A stretch of 64,000 nt of DNA, taken from NCBI GenBank assembly GCA_009845905.1, contig VXYS01000009.1, positions 62,001-126,000 of the forward strand, read 5' to 3'. The notes beneath the pieces are model-generated. The model made no database searches, had not been told where the DNA came from, and saw only the letters and a program-made list of their open reading frames with translations. The position numbers and the translations under genes were made by a program. The stretch is from Gammaproteobacteria bacterium (GTDB taxonomy: Bacteria; Pseudomonadota; Gammaproteobacteria; Steroidobacterales; Foliamicaceae). Positions within the stretch are counted from its first letter, which is position 1. Every line of letters starts with the position of its first letter. This document shows positions 8,808 to 16,695 of the stretch, one piece after another.

Positions 8808-10982
8808 CTAGCGGCTGGGGTAGCCGAGCATACCACGCTCGATCATCGCCCGAGCGTCGCCTCCAAGGCTCGTCAGGCCCTTCAGCGTGACCTGCAGATA
8901 GACCGACGCACCGCCCAGCGTGGCGTCGCGCTCGACATGCCTGCGCCACAGCAATGCGACGTTGATGCAGCAGGACTCGTATTCGAATCCGAGGTAGCGC
9001 TCCAGCTCCACGTCTTCGGCGAACGAGTAGTTGTAGCGGCCCACCGCGGTCCACCGGTCATTGACGGCCCATCGGAACGCCAGGTCCACGTTTTCCGTCC
9101 GGGCCCAGCGGCTGCGGTAGGCCAGGCGCACGGTCCGGCGCGGGTCCTTTCTGTAGAGCACGGCGATTTCGGACCGGCTGGCATTGTCGATTTCAGCGTC
9201 CCACAGGTAGCGCATGTCCACCTGCCAGTCCTTGCCGAGGCCGTAGGCGAACTCGGCGATGTAATCCGAGGCCGCGTCCTCGTGGGAACTCAGCCCCTCG
9301 AGACTGACCTTGCGTCCGCGGAAGTTGTAGCGCTGCCCCAGGGTAAAGCGCAACAACTCCTTGCCGTCGGAGCCGCGCTGCAGAACGCCCTGGACCCCCG
9401 CGCTCAGGTGCACCGAGTCGCCGACCCGGTCGAACCCCAGGTAGCGGTTGGGGCGGAATAGCTGCACGTAGTTGAAGTCCGGAATGATCGTGTCGAAGAC
9501 CGGGAGATAGTCCTGGTTCACCGTGGGAATGATGCTGAGCATGGCCCGCGGGCGCAGCGTCACGTCCAGCGCCTGCGACCCGAAACGCCGCCAGAGGCCG
9601 GTGCGGGCGTCCACGGTCGCGATCGGCAGCACCCGGTAGTAGTTGTCGGCATCATTCCGAAACGGCTCTTTCACGTGGTAGCCGGTCACCATCAGCGACA
9701 GGGACGGATTCACCTCGACCGGACCCGCGCGGTAGCGGGCCGACAACTCCGGTTCGAAATGGACCCGGCCGCCCGAGGTCCTTTGCGAATGCTCGAACCA
9801 GCCCGTTTCCATCCACAGGCGCCCGTCCACCCGGGGCAGCAGTTCCGGCCACCAGCCATGCAATCGAATCTCGGGCAGCCGCACATGTGGGCGAAACAGC
9901 CGCTCCACGTCCGGATGCACGACCTGGTGTCCGGTCACCCGGAACACGACATCCATGCGCTCGCCGCTGTAGTTGGCCGCCAGTTCCCGGCGCAGGTGTG
10001 TCTGGGCCTGTTCCCAGAAACCCCGCCCGATGTCCTCGATATAAAGATCGTCGGACACCCAGCGGCCATCGGCGAGCAGGCTCCACCTGTCCGACAGGGT
10101 CGTCTGCATCTCCAGGTTGACGTCGTAGCGCGAGCGGTTTCGCAGCTTGTCCTGGGGCAGGTAGCCGAGTTCGATCCGGCCCGACGAATTTCGCGTGATG
10201 TAGCGGTACTCGGCGCCGGCAAAAAAGCCCAGGCGCGACAGGTAGCGAGGCGTGAACGTGGCGTCCATGTTGGGCGCGATGTTCCAGTACCAGGGCGCGT
10301 CCAGTTCCAGCCCCCGGCGGCTGGAGCTTCCGATCTCGGGCACCAGGAAACCCGACTTGCGGGCGCCCCGGGCCGAAAAGGACAGCGACGGCAGGTACAG
10401 GATCGGCACGTCCAACAGTTCCAGGCGGATCCTCCGCGCCCGGCCGAAGCCACTCTCCTGCTCCACCTCTATCGAACCGGCGCGCAGTTCCCAATGATTG
10501 CGGCCGGGCAGACAACTCGTGTAGCTGACTTCCTCCATGCGCACCCGGTCCTGCTGCGCATCCAGAACGATTTCCTCGGCGCTGCCCCGCGCCAGGCTGT
10601 CCCGCAGCGCGTACTCGGCGGAGCCGAACCGGAGCCAGTCCTGATTCAGGTCGAGCGTGGCGTCCGTGGCCCGCACGCGGACCGAGTCCCCCGAATACAC
10701 CACTTCGCCGCCGAATTCCACCCGGTTGCTGTCCTGCAACAGGCTGGCGTTCTGCACGTCCAGCCTGTTGTTGCCGAGGCAGAAGGACACATTGCCCAGG
10801 AAATCCACACGATCGCCGACGTTCCAGCGTATGCCGTTCTGCGCGGTAAGGCCGATCGTGGTGTCCGACCGCTGCGCGGCGATCTCGCAGGCCAGGTCGG
10901 CGCCCGGGCTCTCCTCCCAGATGCCGGCCTGGGCCGGCGCAATGCAGGCCGCGGCCAATGGGGCGAGCAATGAAACCGGCAC
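8808..10982 (-). CDS. lptD: LPS-assembly outer-membrane protein LptD
   Basis: LptD is the outer-membrane translocon that, with LptE, inserts lipopolysaccharide into the outer leaflet. This 724-residue form starts at GTG with a signal peptide ending around AQAG. A periplasmic OstA/LptA-like domain (roughly residues 30-220) precedes the beta-barrel. Cysteines at 32 and 157 and the adjacent pair 671-672 match the pattern of the four E. coli cysteines that form the essential long-range disulfides; Cys68 is extra. It is the first gene of the minus-strand operon with surA-pdxA-rsmA and is divergent from the murU-like gene. Confidence 0.96.
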   Translation of the reverse strand: MPVSLLAPLAAACIAPAQAGIWEESPGADLACEIAAQRSDTTIGLTAQNGIRWNVGDRVDFLGNVSFCLGNNRLDVQNASLLQDSNRVEFGGEVVYSGDSVRVRATDATLDLNQDWLRFGSAEYALRDSLARGSAEEIVLDAQQDRVRMEEVSYTSCLPGRNHWELRAGSIEVEQESGFGRARRIRLELLDVPILYLPSLSFSARGARKSGFLVPEIGSSSRRGLELDAPWYWNIAPNMDATFTPRYLSRLGFFAGAEYRYITRNSSGRIELGYLPQDKLRNRSRYDVNLEMQTTLSDRWSLLADGRWVSDDLYIEDIGRGFWEQAQTHLRRELAANYSGERMDVVFRVTGHQVVHPDVERLFRPHVRLPEIRLHGWWPELLPRVDGRLWMETGWFEHSQRTSGGRVHFEPELSARYRAGPVEVNPSLSLMVTGYHVKEPFRNDADNYYRVLPIATVDARTGLWRRFGSQALDVTLRPRAMLSIIPTVNQDYLPVFDTIIPDFNYVQLFRPNRYLGFDRVGDSVHLSAGVQGVLQRGSDGKELLRFTLGQRYNFRGRKVSLEGLSSHEDAASDYIAEFAYGLGKDWQVDMRYLWDAEIDNASRSEIAVLYRKDPRRTVRLAYRSRWARTENVDLAFRWAVNDRWTAVGRYNYSFAEDVELERYLGFEYESCCINVALLWRRHVERDATLGGASVYLQVTLKGLTSLGGDARAMIERGMLGYPSR

Positions 10983-11126
10983 GCGGGGGGACTCCGACGG
11001 TCAGGCAGGCAGCGGCGCGGCGGCGCGGGAATGCGGAATTGCTTTCATGGGCTGATCCTCACTTTACCCAAAAGCCCGCTCGGTGTGTGCCCGGCGCCGC
11101 GTGCGAAAATCGCCACCCGGGACACC

Positions 11127-11819
11127 ATGACGAGCGCGCGCAACGAGCTTCGGCCCACGAGGGCGATGATTTTGGCGGCCGGCCGCGGCCGGCGCCTGCG
11201 GCCGTTGAGCGACCGCCTGCCCAAGGCGCTGATGGAGGTTGAAGGGAAGCCGCTGATCGAACATCTGCTGGCGGCCCTGGCCGCCGCAGGAGTACGGGAG
11301 GCAGTGGTCAATCTCTCCTGGCTCGGAGGGATGATCCGCGCCAGACTCAGCGACGGGTCCCGGTATGGCTTGAGAATTCGCTACAGCGAGGAAGGCGAGT
11401 CGGCGCTGGACACCGGAGGCGGCATAAGACGGGCCTTGCCCTTGCTGGGAGAGGAACCCTTCTGGGTGGTCAACGCCGACGTCCGCACGTCTTTTCCGTT
11501 CCCGGCGGGCAATCCCCGGGCGGGCGATCTGGCCTGGCTGATGCTGGTGCCCAACCCGGAGCACAATCCGGCAGGCGATTTCCACCTGCGGGAGGAGCGG
11601 GTCGGCAAGGACGGACCACGCTATACCTTCGGCGGCGTAAGCATTCTGGCCCCCGAACTGTTCCGGGATTCCGCGGAGGAAGTATTCGGCCTCGCCCCGC
11701 TGCTGCGCACGGCCGCCAATGAAGGGCGCGTTGCGGGCGCGCTGTACGAAGGCTACTGGGCGGACGCCGGCACGGTCGAGCGGCTGGAAGCGATCCGGCG
11801 CCGACCGTCCGAAGCGTAA
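11127..11819 (+). CDS. murU: MurU-like nucleotidyltransferase
   Basis: A 230-residue sugar-phosphate nucleotidyltransferase starting at the ATG in ACACCATGACG. The signature AMILAAGRGRRLRPLSDRLPKALMEV, split across the first 45 residues, and the DTGGGIRRALPLL and VVNADV motifs match N-acetylmuramate alpha-1-phosphate uridylyltransferase. MurU works with the kinase AmgK in peptidoglycan recycling. The position, divergent from lptD, is that of amgK-murU in pseudomonads, but no amgK is present here. The 3' end overlaps the convergent lipB by 67 bases. A related NTP-transferase of other specificity cannot be excluded. Confidence 0.8.
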   Translation: MTSARNELRPTRAMILAAGRGRRLRPLSDRLPKALMEVEGKPLIEHLLAALAAAGVREAVVNLSWLGGMIRARLSDGSRYGLRIRYSEEGESALDTGGGIRRALPLLGEEPFWVVNADVRTSFPFPAGNPRAGDLAWLMLVPNPEHNPAGDFHLREERVGKDGPRYTFGGVSILAPELFRDSAEEVFGLAPLLRTAANEGRVAGALYEGYWADAGTVERLEAIRRRPSEA

Positions 11820-12424
11820 AGGCGGGAGAGCAGGCAAGGCTGCAGTTCGGCGGCCGCGTCGGCGAGGTTGTCCGGGCCGCCGAGGCTCGCGAAATTGACC
11901 GCGCCCAGACCCTCGAAGCCGCAGGGATTGATCCGGGAGAACGGACCCAGGTCGGCGCAGACATTCAGCGCCATGCCGTGATACGAACACCCGCGCCGTA
12001 TGCGCAGGCCGATGGCGGCCAGCTTGGCGCCGGCCACGTAGACGCCGGGCGCTCCGGACCGGCGCGATGCCTCGATTCCGTATCCCGCGGCGCAATCCAT
12101 CACCGAGGCCTCCAGGGCGCAGACCAGGGTCCGGGGCCCAAGCCCGGCGCGGCGCAGGGACACCAGCGGGTAGACCATCAATTGCCCGGGGCCGTGGTAG
12201 GTGACCTGACCGCCGCGATCGGACTGTTCCACGGGAATATCGCCGGGGTCGAGGACATGGGAAGGTTCGGTCTTGACGCCCAGGGTGAAGACCGGTGGAT
12301 GCTCGCACAACCAGATCTCGTCGTTCGTGCGATCGCCGCGTTCGGCGGTAAACCGCTGCATGCGCTCGAAGGCTTCCCTCCAGGGCAGGCGCCCCAGCCA
12401 CCTGATTCTAGTGTCGTGCCTCAC
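11753..12424 (-). CDS. lipB: Octanoyl-[ACP]:protein octanoyltransferase
   Basis: LipB moves octanoyl groups from ACP to lipoyl domains. Starting at the GTG at 12424 it has 223 residues with all key features: RGGQVTYHGPGQLMVYP, Lys134 in VAGAKLAAIG, and the catalytic Cys168 in RINPCGFEG (E. coli Lys135 and Cys169). The GTG and the first six codons lie inside the terminal arm of a 268-bp palindrome, and the frame stays open far upstream through it, so the start is inferred from family length. No clear Shine-Dalgarno precedes it. lipA does not follow; the gene ends inside the convergent murU-like gene. Confidence 0.93.
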   Translation of the reverse strand: MRHDTRIRWLGRLPWREAFERMQRFTAERGDRTNDEIWLCEHPPVFTLGVKTEPSHVLDPGDIPVEQSDRGGQVTYHGPGQLMVYPLVSLRRAGLGPRTLVCALEASVMDCAAGYGIEASRRSGAPGVYVAGAKLAAIGLRIRRGCSYHGMALNVCADLGPFSRINPCGFEGLGAVNFASLGGPDNLADAAAELQPCLLSRLYASDGRRRIASSRSTVPASAQ

Positions 12425-12675
12425 AAATGCCTTGGCACCAGAGCGAGCGGGGCGGGCCAATGCAAGGCGCAGACCGCAGGGAATACTGCACGTATTGCCC
12501 AGGGCTGCAACGCCGCAGTGGCGCGCCCCGCTCGCTCCCGAAGGGCACGTCCCCCATGGCCCGTGGCCGCGTTGCGCCCCTGGGCAATGGAAGGCACCAT
12601 TCCCGGCGGGACGCGCCTTGCCACACGCCATGGGGGACGCGCTGGTGCCAAGGTATTTGTGAGGCACGACACTAG
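12408..12675. repeat. 268-bp nested palindrome between dacA and lipB
   Basis: Terminal inverted repeats of about 33 bp at 12408-12440 and 12643-12675 (CTAGTGTCGTGCCTCACAAA and its complement, one mismatch) enclose two internal hairpins. One pairs GAGCGAGCGGGGCG (from 12441) with CGCCCCGCTCGCTC (ending near 12538). The other pairs CGTCCCCCATGGC (near 12548) with GCCATGGGGGACG (near 12627). The loops of the two are themselves partly complementary (ATTGCCCAGGGCTGCAA versus TTGCGCCCCTGGGCAAT). No coding capacity is apparent. It has the form of a small non-autonomous mobile element; only one copy is in the window. It is unrelated to the seven shorter palindromes. Confidence 0.85.
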
Positions 12676-12689
12676 GGAACCGGCGTCGC

Positions 12690-13844
12690 TTACTCGAACC
12701 ACAGCAGGACGGCGTCCCGGGTGCGCTGCCACAAGCCTCCGGACGGCACGGCGCGTTCGGGCACCAGCGGCAGTTCCGCGAGCGTCTCGCCGTCCCGGAT
12801 CAGGGCCACCCGACCGACCGGCTGACCGGCCTCGAGCGGCGCAATCAGGGGCTCGTTCACCGTCACCCTGGTCTCCATCCCGTCACTTGCGCGCTTGGGC
12901 AGGGTCATGATCACGTCGTCCTCCACCGTCAGGCCGACCACAGTGTCCTCGCCCTTCCATACGCGCGCAGATCCGAAATCGGCGCCTGCTTCCAGCAGCG
13001 TGCGGGTCTCGAAGTAGCGGAATCCGTAGCTCAGCAGCCGCAACGCGTCCTGTGACCGTTGCGACTCGCTGGCCGCACCCATGACGACGGCGATCAGGCG
13101 CATGCCGTCGCGCACCGCCGAAGCCACCAGGCAGTATCCGGCCGACTCGGTGTGCCCGGTCTTGACGCCGTCCACCGTCGCGTCACGGTTCAGCAGCGTA
13201 TTGCGGTTCGGTTGCCGTATGTCGTTCCAGGTGAACTCGCGCAGCGCATGCATGCCGTACAGGGTCGGGTAGTCCCGGACCATGGCCCGGGTGAGAATCG
13301 CCGTATCCAGCGCGGTCGTGTAATGGTTTTCGCCGGGCCAGCCCGTGGAGTTCTCGAAGTTCGTGCCGGACATCCCCAGACGCTGCGCGATCGAGTTCAT
13401 CAGTACCGCGAAGTCCTCCTCGGCGCCGGCCAGGTGCTCGGCCAGGGCGACGCTGGCGTCGTTGCCGGACTGGACGATCATCCCAAGCAGCAGGTTCTCC
13501 ACGCTGACCCGGCTGTTGAGGTCCAGGAAAGTCCTCGAACCCTGCATGCGCCAGGCCTTTTCGCTGATGACCGCCTCTTCGTCCAGCGAGGTTTCGCCCG
13601 CGGCCAGCGCCTCGAACACGGCGTAGGCGCTCATGATCTTGGTGATGCTGGCGGGCTCGACCCTCAGCTCCGGCTCCAGCGAGGCCAGAATCGTTCCGGT
13701 TTCCTGCTCCATCAGAACGAACGACGAAACGCTCAGGGCAGGCGGGCTCGGCAGCCCGGCGACCGGCCGCGGCGACTGGGCGGCGGCCGAACCCGCCGCC
13801 AGGGCGGCCGTGAGCAGAATGGCGAATACGCTGGTCCTTCTCAT
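12690..13844 (-). CDS. dacA: D-alanyl-D-alanine carboxypeptidase (PBP5/6 family)
   Basis: This class C low-molecular-weight penicillin-binding protein trims the terminal D-Ala from peptidoglycan pentapeptides. At 384 residues it starts MRRTSVFAI with a Sec signal ending SAAAQ. The active-site triad of motifs is SITK (Ser66, Lys69), SGN in VQSGNDASV, and KTG in VDGVKTGHTESAG. A PBP5-type beta domain follows, and the last residues (LWQRTRDAVLLWFE) form the amphipathic helix that anchors such proteins to the inner membrane. It ends the mreB-to-dacA cell-envelope cluster. The ybeD-like gene that often lies between dacA and lipB is absent; a 268-bp palindrome is there instead. Confidence 0.95.
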   Translation of the reverse strand: MRRTSVFAILLTAALAAGSAAAQSPRPVAGLPSPPALSVSSFVLMEQETGTILASLEPELRVEPASITKIMSAYAVFEALAAGETSLDEEAVISEKAWRMQGSRTFLDLNSRVSVENLLLGMIVQSGNDASVALAEHLAGAEEDFAVLMNSIAQRLGMSGTNFENSTGWPGENHYTTALDTAILTRAMVRDYPTLYGMHALREFTWNDIRQPNRNTLLNRDATVDGVKTGHTESAGYCLVASAVRDGMRLIAVVMGAASESQRSQDALRLLSYGFRYFETRTLLEAGADFGSARVWKGEDTVVGLTVEDDVIMTLPKRASDGMETRVTVNEPLIAPLEAGQPVGRVALIRDGETLAELPLVPERAVPSGGLWQRTRDAVLLWFE

Positions 13845-13872
13845 TGAATTCTTCTCGTCTGTTGTGCCCGGT

Positions 13873-14610
13873 TCAGCCGGGCGGAGCGACACCCTGCACA
13901 CGGACGGCTCCGGAAATGCCGATGTTGGCCAATTGGCGCCTGAGCCGGGCCGCGTGCCTTCCATCGTCGAGCGGACCCACCCACACGGCATACACGCCAT
14001 TCCCCTTGCGGCGCAGATATACGCCGGATATACCGGCCTGGCGAATCCGGTTATAGAGCCTGGAGGCGTTCTCCCGATAGGCGAAAGCGCCGGTTTGCAG
14101 ATAGGCGTAGCCGCCCGCCGCGGGCGACGGTTCCGGCGAACCGCCCGCCTCCAGCGCCTCGACCCGGACCCTGGCCGTCCCGCGCCGATATACGCCCAGT
14201 TCCCTCGCGGCGCTGTACGACAGGTCGATCACCCGATCGTCAACGAACGGCCCGCGGTCGTTCACCCGCAACTCGGCGCTGCGGCCGTTCTCGAGATTGG
14301 TTACCCGAACGCGCGTCGGAAGGGGCAGCGTCTTGTGCGCAGCGGTCATCGCGTACATGTTGTAGGGCTCGCCAAGCGCGGTGGGCCTGCCGTGAAAGTC
14401 CTCGCCGTACCAGGACGCGATTCCGGTTTCCACGAATCCTTCGGCCGAGATCAACGGGCAATAGGTCTTGCCGAACTGGTTGTAGCAGTCCTGTCCGGGA
14501 CGGCCGCCGGACGAACCGCCCCAGGGTCCGCCGACCATGCCCACGATTGCCGAACAGCCCGCTGCAAGAGTCATGCAGCCCGCAAGGAGCAGCACCCGGA
14601 CGGGTTTCAT
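13873..14610 (-). CDS. rlpA: Septal-ring lytic transglycosylase RlpA
   Basis: A 245-residue lipoprotein with lipobox LAAGC, a double-psi beta-barrel domain (GIASWYGEDFHGRPTALGE through VNDRGPFVDDRVIDLSYSAA), and a C-terminal SPOR domain (YLQTGAFAYRENASRL to the end) that binds denuded septal glycan. RlpA cleaves glycan strands lacking stem peptides in some species. The start overlaps the mltB stop by 4 bases, so the two are translationally coupled. It lies 28 bases before dacA in the usual rodA-mltB-rlpA-dacA order. Confidence 0.95.
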   Translation of the reverse strand: MKPVRVLLLAGCMTLAAGCSAIVGMVGGPWGGSSGGRPGQDCYNQFGKTYCPLISAEGFVETGIASWYGEDFHGRPTALGEPYNMYAMTAAHKTLPLPTRVRVTNLENGRSAELRVNDRGPFVDDRVIDLSYSAARELGVYRRGTARVRVEALEAGGSPEPSPAAGGYAYLQTGAFAYRENASRLYNRIRQAGISGVYLRRKGNGVYAVWVGPLDDGRHAARLRRQLANIGISGAVRVQGVAPPG

Positions 14611-15581
14611 CCTGTGTCCGCGGAGATTATTGACTGTCCGAGTTGATGCACGACGAGGGCGTACATATAGCTGCGGTTGTAGCGCGTGATCACGTAGAAA
14701 TTGGGAAGCGCCACCCAGTACTCGGGACCGTCCGCGCCCTGCATCATCAACAGCCCGGCAGGGGTCTCGTCCGGCAGATCGCCATCGAACAGAACGCCGT
14801 CCGAGCGCAGTGCTCCGAGGGTCGTGGGCGGGGACAGGCCCCGTTCCTGGGGCACGGCACGGCTGTTCCCGGCCAGCGTTGCGTGCATCGCTACCGCGCC
14901 ACCGCGGCGCCAGCCGTGATCGCTCAGGTAGCCGGCCACGCTGCTGAGCACGTCGCGCCAATTGGAAAAAAGGTCGCGCCGTCCGTCGCCGTCGCCGTCG
15001 ACGGCATAGCGGCGGTAGCTGGACGGTATGAACTGCGCGCGGCCCATGGCCCCGGCATAGGACCCCAGGACTTCCGCCGCGTCGAGCGCGTCCTCGTTGT
15101 GCAGCACCAGGAAGTCCTTCAGTTCGCGGCGGAAAAAATCGCCGCGCCGCGGATGACGAAACGCCAGCGTGGCCAGCGAGTCCAGCACCAGGTGCCTCCC
15201 GGTGATCCGCCCATAACGGGTCTCGACACCGAGAATGCCCAGCACCACCGAAGCCGGAACTCCGGTATCGCTTTCCACCTTCGCCAGCGTCCCGGCGTGC
15301 AGGCGTCCGAAGGCCTTGCCCGAGGAGATCCTTCCCGAATCCATGAATATCGCCCGGTAATCGCGCCACTCGACCGTGCGCTCCGGGGCGCGGCTCATGG
15401 CTTCGATCACTTCGGGGCGGAACTGCGCCGACGCGAGCAGCTCGCTGGCGTCCTCCCGGTCCAGGCCCTCGTCGCGCACCAGTTCGTCGATGAACGCACG
15501 GACCTCGGGAGCGTCGACGTCGATGGCGCCCGCCGCGAGCGGCGCGCACAGGACGGCCAGAAGAAAATATCTGCGAAACAC
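14607..15581 (-). CDS. mltB: Lytic murein transglycosylase B
   Basis: MltB cleaves the MurNAc-GlcNAc bond of peptidoglycan with formation of 1,6-anhydroMurNAc. The 324-residue protein has the family GVETRYGRITG with catalytic Glu120, the AQFIPSSYRRYAVDGDGDG segment and SVAGYLSDHGW. The signal peptide has no good lipobox at its end, so this is more likely a soluble periplasmic form than a lipoprotein. It follows rodA with an 7-base gap and overlaps rlpA by 4 bases. Confidence 0.94.
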   Translation of the reverse strand: MFRRYFLLAVLCAPLAAGAIDVDAPEVRAFIDELVRDEGLDREDASELLASAQFRPEVIEAMSRAPERTVEWRDYRAIFMDSGRISSGKAFGRLHAGTLAKVESDTGVPASVVLGILGVETRYGRITGRHLVLDSLATLAFRHPRRGDFFRRELKDFLVLHNEDALDAAEVLGSYAGAMGRAQFIPSSYRRYAVDGDGDGRRDLFSNWRDVLSSVAGYLSDHGWRRGGAVAMHATLAGNSRAVPQERGLSPPTTLGALRSDGVLFDGDLPDETPAGLLMMQGADGPEYWVALPNFYVITRYNRSYMYALVVHQLGQSIISADTG

Positions 15582-15588
15582 GGACTGA

Positions 15589-16695
15589 CTAACGGGCGAG
15601 ATAACGTCGATCGGAACGAATGGCCATGAGGATACCGAAGCCGGCCAGGAAAGTCACATTGGCGCTTCCGGCAACGCTCACCAGCGGCAGCGGCAATCCT
15701 ACCACCGGCAACAGCCCGGTCGTCATGGCCGCGTTCAGGGCAAAACTGAAGAAGAACCCCAGCGCCAGGCTGGCGGCCACGATGCGGGAATAGCGCCACT
15801 GGGCGGCGAATGCGATCTGCAGCATGCGCACCGTAATGGCAATGAACAGCAGCATCGCCACGACAACGCCCACAAAGCCGAATTCCTCGCTGATTACCGC
15901 GAATATGAAGTCCGTCGTCGGTTCGGGGAGAAATCCGAACTGCGCCTGGCTGCTCTGCATGAAGCCCTTGCCGAAAGCGCCGCCGGAACCGATGGCGATC
16001 TTCGACTGAATGATGTGGTAGCCGGCGCCCAGCGGGTCGGACTCCGGATTCAGCACGCTCAGGATTCTCTGGCGCTGATAGTCATGCAGACTCACCCACA
16101 GCGCCGGAATCGCCAGAACGCCCATCGCCGCCCCGCCGTAAATGAACTTGCGGTTCAGGCCGGCCAGAAGCAGCGCGATGAAACCGAAACAGCCGATCAC
16201 GACGGTGGTTCCCAGATCGGGCTGGCGGCTGACCAGCAGAGCCGGCGCCACGATCAGCAGCAGGACCGCGAGGGTCTTCATGAATCCGGGCCGTTCCCGC
16301 GAGCCATGGAAAAGGCAGGCCACCATCAGCGGAACCGCCAGCTTGGCGAACTCGGACGGCTGAAAGCGGACCCCGAGATCAAGCCAGCGGCGGGCGCCGC
16401 CGCCTTCTTCACCGATAACCAGCACCAGGGCCAGCAATACCATTACCGCACCGTATGCCCAGGGCGTCGCGCGGATCATGAATCGAGGGCTGATCTGGGC
16501 GAGAACCAGCATCAGACCGAGCCCGATCACCAGGCGCGAAGCCTGGAAGAGCACGACATCGCCGCTGCCGCCGGATGCGCTGAACAGGACCGCCAGCCCG
16601 CCCGCCATAAGCAGCATGACCCACACGAGCAGCCAGCCGTCCAGTTTCAGGCGCTGCAGCACCCCCATGTCGTGCTGAGCCACCAGCATGTTCAT
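15589..16695 (-). CDS. rodA: Peptidoglycan glycosyltransferase RodA
   Basis: RodA (MrdB) is the SEDS-family glycan polymerase of the elongasome, working with PBP2. The 368-residue protein starts MNMLVAQHD and contains about ten membrane segments. SEDS landmarks include RRWLDLGVRFQPSEFAKL, SRQPDLGTTVV, ISEEFGFVG and the near-C-terminal PLPLVSVAGSANVTFLAGFGILM. The start overlaps the mrdA stop by 4 bases. The open frame continues far upstream within mrdA and is not used. A longer frame without these features was discarded. Confidence 0.96.
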   Translation of the reverse strand: MNMLVAQHDMGVLQRLKLDGWLLVWVMLLMAGGLAVLFSASGGSGDVVLFQASRLVIGLGLMLVLAQISPRFMIRATPWAYGAVMVLLALVLVIGEEGGGARRWLDLGVRFQPSEFAKLAVPLMVACLFHGSRERPGFMKTLAVLLLIVAPALLVSRQPDLGTTVVIGCFGFIALLLAGLNRKFIYGGAAMGVLAIPALWVSLHDYQRQRILSVLNPESDPLGAGYHIIQSKIAIGSGGAFGKGFMQSSQAQFGFLPEPTTDFIFAVISEEFGFVGVVVAMLLFIAITVRMLQIAFAAQWRYSRIVAASLALGFFFSFALNAAMTTGLLPVVGLPLPLVSVAGSANVTFLAGFGILMAIRSDRRYLAR

